From assembly GCA_016188105.1 (NCBI GenBank), contig JACPIL010000018.1, forward strand, positions 1 through 29,181: a DNA stretch of 29,181 nt. Reading direction: 5' to 3'. The notes under the pieces are model-generated. The model searched no databases. It saw only the letters and a list, made by a program, of their open reading frames with translations, and was not told the DNA's origin. Source of the stretch: Candidatus Woesearchaeota archaeon (GTDB taxonomy: Archaea; Nanobdellota; Nanobdellia; Woesearchaeales; GW2011-AR9). Below are positions 7,507-15,455 of this stretch, in pieces (within the stretch, counting starts at the first letter, position 1; every line of letters begins with the position of its first letter). The translations under genes and the position numbers were made by a program.

Positions 7507-9026
7507 TAATATTTTAGAATACTGGTCTGGCCTTTGCGCTTCCCTTCTGGAACTTCTTTTACTTCCTCTCCAACTTGTTTCTTTACACTTTCCGCGACGA
7601 TCTTGCCAAGAAGCTGCGATAATGTAGTCAAATCTACTTTCTTCAAATCTCCAAGATCTTGAAGACCATGAGCATACAATTTTCTTGCTCTGATCCGGCC
7701 AATTCCCTGCAATTTCAACAAGGGTAATAATTCCTCCTTCACGCCATATTCAATTTGCAGCCTTAGTTTTCGGATCTGCTTGACAGCAATTTTATGTTCC
7801 TGCAATAAAGCCAATTCCTCAGAGGCATATAACAGCCAATCAGCAATCTCTTGTTTGATACGTATCTCTCCCGGACGGATATCAAATTTCTCCAACAAGA
7901 AATCTTCGTCTTTTTCATCGATCCAGGAATCGAAAAACAATGCCGTTTTAACAGAGCAGAAAAAATCTTCATACTCAATATCATAGGCGCTAGGCTCTTC
8001 TTTAAGCAAAGAATCATATCTTTTGGTTAGCTCTTCCTGAATGGTGTCTTGCTCTTTACTTTTCACCCGCAGCAAGGGCCGCATTTCCAAAGTGTGAGAG
8101 ATCATCTGCAAAATAGAAAAAGAATTTTTGCCGGGGTCAAATACAGCTAAGCAATCAAGAATATGCCGTGCCGTCAATGGGTCAAGATAAAGTTCTGACA
8201 CTCTTTTTCCAATTGGAGTAGGACGTAATTTTTCCTGATTAATCTCATTGGCCGAAACAAAACCAGCGTTTGCCGAGCCGACCATAGTTATGAACCCCCA
8301 TTCTTCAAGCAGATGCAGCATTTTTTCCATGATGCCTTCCAGCTTTTGCATATCTTTAAACTGATGCGCCCAAAAGGTTTTGGTAAAAAATTCTTTCATA
8401 GAAGTCCTGTCTCTGATTATTCCAGAAGAGATTAAGGAAAGAAGGTAGGTTCGTAACACCGGTTCAACTGCTAGCTTAGAGTAAATCGCTTCCGGTTTAC
8501 CAAGAATGTAACGATCATGGATCTCTTCTTTTTCGGCTTCATCTTTAGCGATGCAAACTGCTTCCCCATACTTTTCATATTCCGGCCTTCCCGCACGTCC
8601 AGCCATCTGCAAATATTCTAAGACGGGAATCCAATCCATGCCCCAGCTTCCAGAAAAGCGCTTGAGCGATTTGATGATGACTCGAAAAACCGGCAAAGAA
8701 AGACCCGCAGCCAAGGTTGGGGTGCAGCAGATGATTTTTATTTTTCCATTTCTGAATTCATCTTCAATCAATTCTTTCTGTTTTTGCAACAAACCAGCGT
8801 GATGGAATGCAACTCCTTTCTTAATGGTATGAGATAATTTTCTACATTGTTTTGTGGGGGTGGAAGCAGCTTTGAGGATTTCTTGTTCCATTTCAGGGAG
8901 TTGGAATATGGTGAGTTTAGCGATATCTTCGGCTGTTTTTTCCGCACTAGCCCGACTAGGAACAAAAATAATAGCCTGCTTGTTTTGTTCGAGAGTTTGC
9001 AGAGCTAATTTTAGAATAGGATCCAT
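7506..9026 (-). CDS. Hel308-family (Ski2-like) helicase lacking the first RecA domain
   Basis: The 506-residue product matches the C-terminal two thirds of Hel308, an archaeal superfamily 2 DNA helicase linked to replication-fork repair. RecA2 motifs are present: IIFVPSRASAEKTA near residues 19-32 (motif IV), then FHHAGL, CCTPTLAAGLSLP (motif V, about 100-112) and LQMAGRAGRP (motif VI). A winged-helix and ratchet region follows, and a helix-hairpin-helix LLKLQGIGRIRARKLYAHG lies near the C-terminus. The whole RecA1 domain with Walker A and the DExH box is missing: there is no further in-frame start upstream, and the frame closes at a TGA. Without Walker A it should not hydrolyse ATP alone. 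It is either a decayed gene or one half of a split gene whose other part lies elsewhere. Confidence 0.85.
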   Translation of the reverse strand: MDPILKLALQTLEQNKQAIIFVPSRASAEKTAEDIAKLTIFQLPEMEQEILKAASTPTKQCRKLSHTIKKGVAFHHAGLLQKQKELIEDEFRNGKIKIICCTPTLAAGLSLPVFRVIIKSLKRFSGSWGMDWIPVLEYLQMAGRAGRPEYEKYGEAVCIAKDEAEKEEIHDRYILGKPEAIYSKLAVEPVLRTYLLSLISSGIIRDRTSMKEFFTKTFWAHQFKDMQKLEGIMEKMLHLLEEWGFITMVGSANAGFVSANEINQEKLRPTPIGKRVSELYLDPLTARHILDCLAVFDPGKNSFSILQMISHTLEMRPLLRVKSKEQDTIQEELTKRYDSLLKEEPSAYDIEYEDFFCSVKTALFFDSWIDEKDEDFLLEKFDIRPGEIRIKQEIADWLLYASEELALLQEHKIAVKQIRKLRLQIEYGVKEELLPLLKLQGIGRIRARKLYAHGLQDLGDLKKVDLTTLSQLLGKIVAESVKKQVGEEVKEVPEGKRKGQTSILKY

Positions 9027-9052
9027 TTCAATGCTGGAAGGAAAGGATTTTA

Positions 9053-9127
9053 TTAAGGTTGTGGAGAAAGAGGCACAAATTCTTTTTCTGGGTGATAATC
9101 ATCGTCTATGCCAAGATGTTTTGTGAG
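9053..9127 (-). pseudogene. Possible remnant of the missing helicase upstream region
   Basis: Immediately upstream of the truncated helicase, another minus-strand frame is open for 24 codons and includes HLGIDDDYHPEKEFVPL, ending at a TAA. Its position just before the RecA2 part, in a shifted frame, fits a frameshifted linker segment between RecA1 and RecA2, but I cannot confirm homology. The rest of the 9027-9264 spacer shows no other credible gene. It does contain a 12-bp inverted repeat (9092-9103 with 9204-9215). Confidence 0.3.
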
Positions 9128-9264
9128 CTAAATGATTGCTAGGCAAGTAATTAAGTTATTTTTCTACGGTATGCAAAGAGAAAAAGGCGAGCAAAACGGC
9201 CAAGATGATTATCACTCACTTTTTGGATTGTGTCGAGAAAGAATGCCTAAGTTGTTTTGTATTA

Positions 9265-9804
9265 TCACAACAGCTCTCGCTTTAAAATTTGATGAGCACT
9301 ATTGATCTCTTTAAACCGTTCCGTATCCCCGCCAGGCATATCTGGGTGATTTCTTTTCGCTAAACTCTTATATTTTGCAGTGATAACATCAATATCGATA
9401 ACATTCTGCTCAACTCCTAAAATAGCTCGTGCTTCTTTACGTTTTTCTTCAACGTCAGGTCTTTCTGAAAATGCACTTATAAATTCTGCAGGAGTTTTTT
9501 GTCCTGCAAGCAAGGCCTTAACTTCAAGATCAATGACCTTAAAAACAATATAGAGGTTTTCCACATATTTCTTAGAGATCTTATAGCTGTAATATAAGTG
9601 CTGGCCATCAAGATACCAGGAAACCGATGCCGGTGCGCTGCGAAAAGCGCTTACTTCATGTTTGATATCAATATCATCCTCGGTAAGACCGATCTTCCCA
9701 AGCGCTTCAATAATATTATTTTTATATTGCACCGCCCTTCGATCATACGAATCTCTAATGATGAGGGGGATGATCTGGTGTCCTTTGATAGTAATTGTTG
9801 TCAT
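9265..9804 (-). CDS. Protein with C-terminal J domain (DnaJ-like)
   Basis: Residues about 125-179 form a J domain, the module that stimulates Hsp70 (DnaK) ATPase. The diagnostic HPD tripeptide is at 153-155 within YKSLAKRNHPDMPGGDTERFKEINSAH, and the last helix is AHQILKRELL. The N-terminal 120 residues are a distinct domain that starts MTTITIKGHQIIPL and has no cysteine motif. I do not recognise it, but it probably recruits a client or a partner. There are no Gly/Phe or zinc-finger regions, so this is not a classical DnaJ. A TATA-like ACTTATAAATA lies at 9834-9844. The AGGAGG at 9827-9832 is too far from the ATG to serve as its ribosome binding site. The gene is divergent from the zinc protein at 9891. 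Confidence 0.8.
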   Translation of the reverse strand: MTTITIKGHQIIPLIIRDSYDRRAVQYKNNIIEALGKIGLTEDDIDIKHEVSAFRSAPASVSWYLDGQHLYYSYKISKKYVENLYIVFKVIDLEVKALLAGQKTPAEFISAFSERPDVEEKRKEARAILGVEQNVIDIDVITAKYKSLAKRNHPDMPGGDTERFKEINSAHQILKRELL

Positions 9805-9833
9805 GGGATAGTAACGTTGAAAATAAACCTCCT

Positions 9834-9871
9834 ACTTATAAATATTGGTGACGTAAATTTATAAATAAAAG
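9834..9871. promoter_or_regulatory. Divergent TATA elements between the J-domain and zinc-protein genes
   Basis: TTTATAAA at 9858-9865 lies 26-33 bases upstream of the ATG at 9891, a leaderless arrangement on the plus strand. ACTTATAAATA at 9834-9844 contains a TATA match facing the J-domain gene on the minus strand. No ribosome binding site precedes the plus-strand ATG. Confidence 0.55.
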
Positions 9872-9890
9872 ACTATTTTAGTAACAACCT

Positions 9891-10241
9891 ATGGGCAGTT
9901 TCAAACCAACTAAGAGAACTAATAAAAGAAGCTATGGCAGCTCTTATGATGACGGACCAAAAAAATTCAGTAGAGATCCTCCTCGGTCCAGTGGAAGGGA
10001 TTTTGAGAGAAGAGACTCAGAAAAATCATTTGAAAGGAGAATGTATACCGTAATCTGCGCGAAATGCGGTGAACGCTGTGAGGTTCCCTTTAGACCAAGA
10101 GAAGACAAACCGGTATATTGCAACAATTGTTTCAGAAAAGATGACCATTACCAGTCAAAATCTTCTGCCCCATCAAAAGGCGAGCTTGATCAGATTAACG
10201 AAAAACTTGATAAAATAATGGATGCTCTCGATATTAGGTAG
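9891..10241 (+). CDS. CxxC-x17-CxxC zinc-binding domain protein
   Basis: The 116-residue protein has a basic, Arg/Ser/Gly-rich disordered N-terminus (about 1-50), then a compact zinc module. CAKC is followed by exactly 17 residues and then CNNC, within YTVICAKCGERCEVPF and KPVYCNNCFRK. This spacing matches the family described as the CxxC-x17-CxxC domain, found in DPANN archaea and some bacteria; function unknown. The C-terminus (ELDQINEKLDKIMDALDIR) is a probable short coiled coil for self-association. A disordered basic arm plus zinc ribbon could suit nucleic acid binding, but that is inference. It has its own TATA at 9858. Confidence 0.85.
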   Translation: MGSFKPTKRTNKRSYGSSYDDGPKKFSRDPPRSSGRDFERRDSEKSFERRMYTVICAKCGERCEVPFRPREDKPVYCNNCFRKDDHYQSKSSAPSKGELDQINEKLDKIMDALDIR

Positions 10242-10270
10242 TTCTGAAAATAAATATTTTTAAAGAATAT

Positions 10271-11350
10271 TTAATCAAATGCTGAAGGAAACAAATTTAA
10301 GTCGATTTCTTCGAGACTACTAAAATCAAGCCCAAGATATTCTTCTTTTTGATAGGCTGCCATAGCTCTTAGATAGCGCACCATTCCTTCTCCTAAAAGA
10401 GGAGCCATCGCTAAGCTCCGCTTTACAGTTTTGATCGCTTTTGGTGCTCCAGTGAATTGATCAAAGAAATGTAATCTAGCTTCTAAAGCCTTGTCTGCGC
10501 TTTCTTTAGCGATAGCTAATGTTTTTCCATCAACGATCATCATGCCTAAAACATCTCTAAAGGAAAGAGTGTGGCTTCCGCTTTCAGAATTATCATGTTT
10601 GTAATGGTTATAATAAAATCGTGATTTTTTTGGAGTCATCGCATAATCATATCGAAGTCTGGGCCAGGTGTGTTTATATTCCGCGCCCACAGCTTCTTCC
10701 CCAGCTACAAGGTAAGTGACCATAGTTCTGAGAGGATAATGTTGATCATCAGAATAGGCTACCAGCTTGGACAATTTTTTTAATGTTTCTAAAGTTTGGA
10801 TAGTTGGTAGAGTCCTAAATACATCTTCTTTAAACCCAAGGTAGGCTAGATCGGCCAATAAATCCTGGCGATGAGAGGGTGCATTGATAGGCGCTTCATC
10901 CTCAACGATCTTAGTAAGTACAGATATAGCTGCTTGCAAGACTGCTTTTTCCTGCTCTCGAGAGATACGGGAGATAGGTTTTGCTTCAGCCATAAAATAA
11001 GATAAGAGATCTTGGATATCTCCAGCTAAAGATCCTGGAACTTCAAGTGAAAGCTTTCTTTTTCTAGTTTTTAGATTATTTATTCCTTCACAATACCAGG
11101 GGACAAAATATCTGGATAAAGTCCAGCGTTGGATTAAATATTCTTTAAATTCATAAGGGGTTAAAAATTCAAAGTTGTCGAAAAAATCATGTTTGTGAAA
11201 CCGATGGGCGATCAAATTATTCTTGTGATCCAGAAAATCTTCCAGAAGTGGTTGTGGTTCAGAAATGATTGCCATGTCCCCAGCTAGTGGCGAATTATTT
11301 ATAAATCTTGCTGTCACTTTTTGATAACGACATCTTTGGATAGAATTCAT
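10271..11350 (-). CDS. Hypothetical protein, 359 residues
   Basis: Not recognised. The product is soluble, with no signal peptide, no membrane helix and few cysteines. It is rich in Arg, Lys, Leu and aromatic residues and looks mostly helical, with blocks such as RWTLSRYFVPWYCEG and YYNHYKHDNSESG. Its start codon overlaps the end of the upstream gene 11347-12045 (ATGA overlap), so the two are co-translated and probably act together. The 3' end lies close to the convergent zinc-protein gene. No catalytic motif is visible. Confidence 0.6.
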   Translation of the reverse strand: MNSIQRCRYQKVTARFINNSPLAGDMAIISEPQPLLEDFLDHKNNLIAHRFHKHDFFDNFEFLTPYEFKEYLIQRWTLSRYFVPWYCEGINNLKTRKRKLSLEVPGSLAGDIQDLLSYFMAEAKPISRISREQEKAVLQAAISVLTKIVEDEAPINAPSHRQDLLADLAYLGFKEDVFRTLPTIQTLETLKKLSKLVAYSDDQHYPLRTMVTYLVAGEEAVGAEYKHTWPRLRYDYAMTPKKSRFYYNHYKHDNSESGSHTLSFRDVLGMMIVDGKTLAIAKESADKALEARLHFFDQFTGAPKAIKTVKRSLAMAPLLGEGMVRYLRAMAAYQKEEYLGLDFSSLEEIDLNLFPSAFD

Positions 11351-12045
11351 TTGATTTGGATCTGGCGTCGCAATTTTTCAATTAAATCTTCAATCTCTAG
11401 GCGCGGGGAAGTCCTACGGCTCTTTTTTACATGCCGACCATGCAGCCATTTATTCTTAAAACCAACCAATTCCACTCGATAAAGATTTTGTCCTATTTGA
11501 GAGATCCTTACATTGTTCCAATATGAAGGCAGAGGAAAAGGAATCGACGGAAATACGGTTAAGGCTTCAGAGGGATTATTTCTGATTACATCGATAGTGT
11601 CCTTTCGTTGTTCTCCATCAGCTAAAGTGCCCCAGTAGGCTAAAACTAGCATATCTGTCACTCTTTGAAAATCTTCGGCGCCTTCTAATCTTTGCGCTTC
11701 TTGGCGACACCAGTAATTATCAACATTGGAGACTTTACCAAATACGAATCTGCCGCTTCCATCTCTGGTCTTTCTATCACCTCTAATATAGACAACAGAA
11801 AAATCTGAGAATGAGCTTTCTGAGAATTTTTTTCCAGAAGATCTTTCTAAAGAATCTAAATCCTGAAAATCATTTTTTCCAATTTTTTTATCAATCGGGG
11901 AATCAGAAAAAAACAATAACTGTTGGGCTAGATCATTGGCCATGCGGCCAGTTAAAGTAGGCAGCTCCACCTCCCTTGAAGCTGAATAAACTTCCAACTC
12001 TTTTGCACCAGCATACACTTTTTCTTTTCTTTCCTGATTTTTCAT
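11347..12045 (-). CDS. Hypothetical protein, partner of the overlapping downstream gene
   Basis: Not recognised. About 232 residues, soluble, basic at the C-terminus (RHVKKSRRTSPRLEIEDLIE), with no membrane segment. A TTG at 12051 would extend it by two residues. The ATG at 12045 is preferred because a TATA element (ATATATATC on the minus strand, near 12068-12076) lies 23-31 bases upstream, fitting a leaderless transcript. The stop overlaps the start of gene 10271-11350 by four bases. The AT-rich spacer 12052-12244 separates it from the divergent DUF5654 gene and holds no other gene that I can see. Confidence 0.6.
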   Translation of the reverse strand: MKNQERKEKVYAGAKELEVYSASREVELPTLTGRMANDLAQQLLFFSDSPIDKKIGKNDFQDLDSLERSSGKKFSESSFSDFSVVYIRGDRKTRDGSGRFVFGKVSNVDNYWCRQEAQRLEGAEDFQRVTDMLVLAYWGTLADGEQRKDTIDVIRNNPSEALTVFPSIPFPLPSYWNNVRISQIGQNLYRVELVGFKNKWLHGRHVKKSRRTSPRLEIEDLIEKLRRQIQIK

Positions 12046-12244
12046 CCGCAATCCACAATTAAAGATAGATATATATGGTGTTAGTAGTAAAAAACAAAAA
12101 TATTATTTTGAAAAATTGTGATTAATTTTTACAAAAAAGAGTCAGAAATAAAACCGGGGGATTTATTTTTAACAAAATTTAAGCTTGATTATTCCAACTA
12201 TTAGAAGATAAAAGCTAAATATTTGTTCTACGCCTAAGGGCTTG

Positions 12245-12631
12245 ATGAAAACTGAGGTTGTGGAAAAATTAGCTAGCTTGATCACTGCTGCGTTCGGTAT
12301 AGTGGCAGCTTTGGCCTGGAACGAGCCGGTGAGAAGCTTATTTGTAGGGCCGTGCGGGGCTGAGAATGCCGGACCATTATGTTATCTCTCCTCCTGGGGG
12401 CCATGGGTTTATGCCATGTTAGTGACCATACTTGCCGTAATCGCTACGTTATGGATCGGGAAAGTAGCAGAGAGAGTAAAGAACTTACAAATCCGCCGCA
12501 AGCGGGCCAGCGAAGCTCAAGCTGCTGCCATTGCTGCTGCTTCTACCGTTGAAAACATTCCTCTCAAGAAAGAATCTCCTAAGAAAGAAACTCTGCCTAA
12601 GAAAAACCCCTCAAATCATAAAAAAATATAA
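12245..12631 (+). CDS. DUF5654 family membrane protein
   Basis: The N-terminal 80 residues match the archaeal DUF5654 pattern: EKLASLITAAFGIVAALAWNEPVR forms the first membrane helix with its conserved A-W-N, and WVYAMLVTILAVIATLWIGKVAERV forms the second. A loop with GPCGAENAGPLCYLSSWGP separates them, and its two cysteines could pair. The C-terminal tail is Ala- and Lys-rich with repeated KKE/PKK motifs, likely disordered and cytosolic. Function is unknown. A TTG at 12242 is in frame just before the ATG at 12245; the ATG is the more likely start. A possible TATA (CTAAATATTTG) lies about 25 bases upstream. Confidence 0.8.
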   Translation: MKTEVVEKLASLITAAFGIVAALAWNEPVRSLFVGPCGAENAGPLCYLSSWGPWVYAMLVTILAVIATLWIGKVAERVKNLQIRRKRASEAQAAAIAAASTVENIPLKKESPKKETLPKKNPSNHKKI

Positions 12632-12671
12632 TCTGCTATATTAATCAATAGATTCATCAGCGCAATAAAAT

Positions 12672-13655
12672 TCATAAGACTTTTAATGGATAAAAATTAA
12701 ATTTATGTACTTTGGAAACTTGTAAAGTGTTATATTCTTTTATGATCTCTGAAAATTTTGATTTTATCTCCATCATTATTTTTCTAAACTGATCGGCATT
12801 ATCCACATCCATGTTCAGCTCCAGATCCCACTTCCCTAATGATTTGGAATGAAACCAGATATTAGGCTGCATCCTGGCATATTCAAGGAACATCCTTTCT
12901 TTTTCCTCAGTCAGGTTCCGTAAGGAAAACATCACTTTGTAGGAAGTTTGATCCAATAAAGAGAAATCGGGAAGCATAATATAATTCTGAATTATCTGTA
13001 ATTTCTCAAGTTTTTTTATCCGGCCGCCTACACTATCTGCACTGAGCCCTGTTTTTTTTGCGATCTCCACAATAGGTACCCTGGCGTCTATACCCAGAAG
13101 TGAGAGAATTTTTTCATCATTTTTATCTACTGCAAGAGGATTGTTTTCAGAACCAAAAAACATCGGTTTACGGATCGGGGTGGCTTTGTTATTGATAAGG
13201 TAATCCCTGAAAAAGAAAGAGGAAAATACCATGATTATTTTCTCTTTTTCAGCAATATAATTTCCGTATTTATTCTCGAGCTGCCGGACAAAAGAATATA
13301 ATTCCATAACATTCTTGGCGAGGATGTTAAATACAATATCAAACATACCATCAGTGCTGATAAGAAATTGAACCTGTTGATGGTTTTTGAGATATTCAAC
13401 TAATTCTTCCTGAGTTGAGGGATCGGTGTTTTGTAACCGCAGGAATATTTTAGTGGTGGTGAAACCTAATTTTGCGGTATCAAATACAGAATAAAATTGT
13501 TGGATTAGTCCTCTCTCCAGAAGCTTACTGATACGATACGCAGCCACCTGTTTGCTTAAACCTACTTTTTTACTTATTTCAGAGGCGCTTTGTCTGGCGT
13601 TTACATCAAGCTGGTAAAGGATTTTTCTGTCCTTTAGGTCTAATTTTAATTTCAT
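12672..13655 (-). CDS. Tandem Lrp/AsnC-type transcriptional regulator
   Basis: This protein consists of two Lrp-like halves. Residues 5-50 form a first helix-turn-helix (LDLKDRKILYQLDVNARQSA, then ISKKVGLSKQVAAYRISKL), followed by a ligand-binding-like alpha/beta domain. From about residue 178 comes a second helix-turn-helix (KNDEKILSLLGIDARVPIVE, then AKKTGLSADSVGGRIKKLEKL) and a second effector-like domain. Single Lrp proteins are about 150 residues, so 327 residues fits a fused dimer. Such proteins bind palindromic DNA near promoters. The transcript looks leaderless (TATA at 13678-13686), and an inverted repeat sits between TATA and ATG. It is divergent from the three-paralog cluster and may regulate it. 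Confidence 0.85.
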   Translation of the reverse strand: MKLKLDLKDRKILYQLDVNARQSASEISKKVGLSKQVAAYRISKLLERGLIQQFYSVFDTAKLGFTTTKIFLRLQNTDPSTQEELVEYLKNHQQVQFLISTDGMFDIVFNILAKNVMELYSFVRQLENKYGNYIAEKEKIIMVFSSFFFRDYLINNKATPIRKPMFFGSENNPLAVDKNDEKILSLLGIDARVPIVEIAKKTGLSADSVGGRIKKLEKLQIIQNYIMLPDFSLLDQTSYKVMFSLRNLTEEKERMFLEYARMQPNIWFHSKSLGKWDLELNMDVDNADQFRKIMMEIKSKFSEIIKEYNTLQVSKVHKFNFYPLKVL

Positions 13656-13659
13656 TCTT

Positions 13660-13686
13660 CGGTCAAGACCGCCATTTATTTATAAA
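13660..13686 (-). promoter_or_regulatory. Lrp promoter with candidate operator
   Basis: TTTATAAAT on the minus strand (about 13678-13686) is 23-31 bases from the ATG at 13655. Between them, CGGTCAAGACCG at 13660-13671 is an inverted repeat with 5-base arms and a 2-base spacer, placed where a bound regulator would block initiation. Autorepression is inferred from position only. Confidence 0.5.
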
Positions 13687-13781
13687 GATGTCGTTTTTGT
13701 AAAAAAAAGTAGTAACAAGATTATTATATTGGTTGCTACCTGCACAGAGTAACATTTTCAGATGCGTGGAGGTTTTATATT

Positions 13782-14498
13782 ATGATGCTTCGATTGACTG
13801 GAGAAGATGAACAAGTTGGAACCTATCAAGATTTTCCTGGCCGCCCGCTAGAGCAGATGCCTCGGCTTATCACCCTTGGGTATCAGCCGATGTCTGCCAC
13901 TGATCTCATGGCTAGACAAATATCGGCCCCCCTTGATGTTTGTCTGGCCTGGGCTTCACAGCCTTTTTACACTGCTGATGCAGCAGCGTATAACAAAGGG
14001 GAGGTAAAAATAGTATTGAATGCAACGCTTTTGCGAGATATTTCTCAAAATAGTAAAGTATGTAATGGGTCTCATAAAGGAGCATTGATTTTATCTGATA
14101 AGCAGTGGAGAGAATTACAGGGAGAGGATATTCTTCATTTGTCTGCGGAAGAAATGAGACAGGCTCATGACCACAGATACATCTACCAAAGAGGAATTTT
14201 AGAGCCAGCAAATGAAGTTGTAGAAAAAGTATGGCGCCACTTAGCAAAAAATGTTGACTTAAAAAAATATGCGCAAATAGTCGCTGATGTAACCGGAAGC
14301 AAGAGAATAATGGGGCTTACTTTTGACCTGCATGATTACCGTTCTCCAGTTTTGCGGCCATGGGTAATGGGAAAATTACTCGAATCATCTAATGTTCATG
14401 GGGATGGTAGCATCGTTGATAGAGAAGGTTGTTTAGTCGGAAAAGCGGTTGATGGAAATAAATTTACAACTAACGGGGGTCTTGAAAATGTTATTTAG
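13782..14498 (+). CDS. Unknown archaeal paralogous family, copy 1
   Basis: First of three tandem paralogs (238 residues). Shared blocks in order are: GRPLEQMPRL and a following GYQPMS, ATDLMARQISAPLDVCLAW, YTADAAAYNKGEVKIVLNATLLRDI, LILSDKQWREL, ILHLSAEEMRQAH, VVEKVWRHLAKNVDLKKYAQIV, and SPVLRPWVMGKL. No signal peptide or membrane helix is seen, and no catalytic motif is recognised. An SD motif GGAGG lies about 10 bases upstream of the ATG, and a TATA-like TTATTATAT lies at about 13721-13729. The final codons overlap the start of the small ORF 14488-14616. I recall similar sequences as multi-copy families in woesearchaeal genomes, but I know of no assigned function. Confidence 0.7.
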   Translation: MMLRLTGEDEQVGTYQDFPGRPLEQMPRLITLGYQPMSATDLMARQISAPLDVCLAWASQPFYTADAAAYNKGEVKIVLNATLLRDISQNSKVCNGSHKGALILSDKQWRELQGEDILHLSAEEMRQAHDHRYIYQRGILEPANEVVEKVWRHLAKNVDLKKYAQIVADVTGSKRIMGLTFDLHDYRSPVLRPWVMGKLLESSNVHGDGSIVDREGCLVGKAVDGNKFTTNGGLENVI

Positions 14499-14616
14499 AG
14501 ATAAAACTGGAAGAATTTTGGATTCAGATTCAGTAAATCGGATGTATTACTGGGAAATTGAGGAGAGCGGCATACATGTTTTCGTTGATGAAGAAGACGA
14601 TGATATGCCGATGTAG
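14488..14616 (+). CDS. Small acidic protein overlapping copy 1 of the paralog family
   Basis: This 42-codon ORF starts at an ATG inside the end of the preceding gene, in another frame, about 7 bases after a GGGGGT motif. It encodes MLFRDKTGRILDSDSVNRMY, continues WEIEESGIHVFVDEEDDD and ends MPM. The amphipathic beginning and acidic end look like a real small protein, and the overlap fits translational coupling. The C-terminal acidic stretch recalls the acidic tail of paralog copy 2 (residues about 230-249). Support is limited to frame, start signal and composition. Confidence 0.5.
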   Translation: MLFRDKTGRILDSDSVNRMYYWEIEESGIHVFVDEEDDDMPM

Positions 14617-14631
14617 ATGAAGAATTAGGCG

Positions 14632-14649
14632 ATAGATAAGATAGATAAG
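14632..14649. repeat. 9-bp tandem duplication (ATAGATAAG x2)
   Basis: A perfect 9-base unit is repeated side by side in the spacer between the small ORF and paralog copy 2. Confidence 0.8.
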
Positions 14650-14691
14650 AGAGACTTGACAAAAACTAGAAAAAATAACTGAGATGAAAAA

Positions 14692-15441
14692 ATGACCATA
14701 CTAACCGGACCAAATGAACTACCAGACAAGTATAAGCCCTTTGCTGGTCGCTATACCGAACAGATGGCAAAACTTACTAAAGAGGGATATGATCTTATTT
14801 CTATCACCGAAGTGATGGAAAGGAGATTAAAAGCTCCAGTAGAGGTCATCAAAGCCTGGAGAGATCTAATTGTTGATACCGGGGATGGAATTGCTTATAA
14901 CACTAATGGAGATGTTATTATCTCTTTAGATGCTAAACTATTACGGGGAATTCCGCTGACCTTACCGTTACGAAATTCTCTTCAATTAAGTCAAGAGCAA
15001 TGGTATGATTTGGAAAGAAATGATGATGTTATTTCGCTTAGTGCAGAAGAAGTTAGAGAAATTCATCAAAGAGGTTATGTTTATAGAGAAGGGATCTGGC
15101 AGCCAGAGAATAGTCTGGTTGGAAGAGTATGGAAACATCTTGGCCGCGGATTAAATTTAAGCCAATATGCACAGTTAATTGGCGAAACTTCAGAAACTTC
15201 AAAGAACTATGGAGTCATGAAAATTAATTTTGATCAAACAGAAAAAACTTTCCCATTTTTGCGGCCCTGGCATATTTTTGGTTTAAGCACCTCCAGATTG
15301 AGCAACGCTTCTCTTAGTTATCATCAATCTTTCCTGATAGGAGTAAAGGGAGTAAAGCCGGAAGACCAGACCGAGACAGAATTTGAAGTGGTGGAAGAAG
15401 ATGAAGAAGACGGAAATTTTGATGACATAAAAATAGAATAA
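14692..15441 (+). CDS. Unknown archaeal paralogous family, copy 2
   Basis: Second paralog (249 residues). It keeps the same block order as copy 1: FAGRYTEQMAKLTKEGYDLIS, MERRLKAPVEVIKAWRDL, TGDGIAYNTNGDVIISLDAKL, LQLSQEQWYDLE, VISLSAEEVREIHQRGYVYRE, VGRVWKHLGRGLNLSQYAQL and PFLRPWHIFGLS. The C-terminus adds an acidic tail (EFEVVEEDEEDGNFDD). A GAGATGA motif about 6 bases upstream of the ATG is a weak ribosome binding site. The conserved WK/WRHLG-RG segment and the LRPW element are shared by all three copies and are the best markers of the family. Function unknown. Confidence 0.7.
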   Translation: MTILTGPNELPDKYKPFAGRYTEQMAKLTKEGYDLISITEVMERRLKAPVEVIKAWRDLIVDTGDGIAYNTNGDVIISLDAKLLRGIPLTLPLRNSLQLSQEQWYDLERNDDVISLSAEEVREIHQRGYVYREGIWQPENSLVGRVWKHLGRGLNLSQYAQLIGETSETSKNYGVMKINFDQTEKTFPFLRPWHIFGLSTSRLSNASLSYHQSFLIGVKGVKPEDQTETEFEVVEEDEEDGNFDDIKIE

Positions 15442-15455
15442 CGGAGGATAAAGAC

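Noticed and set aside
9132..9308. Plus-strand ORF (58 codons) across the helicase/J-domain spacer
   Set aside because: It runs antisense into the J-domain gene, has no ribosome binding site, and contains the inverted-repeat sequence; low support.
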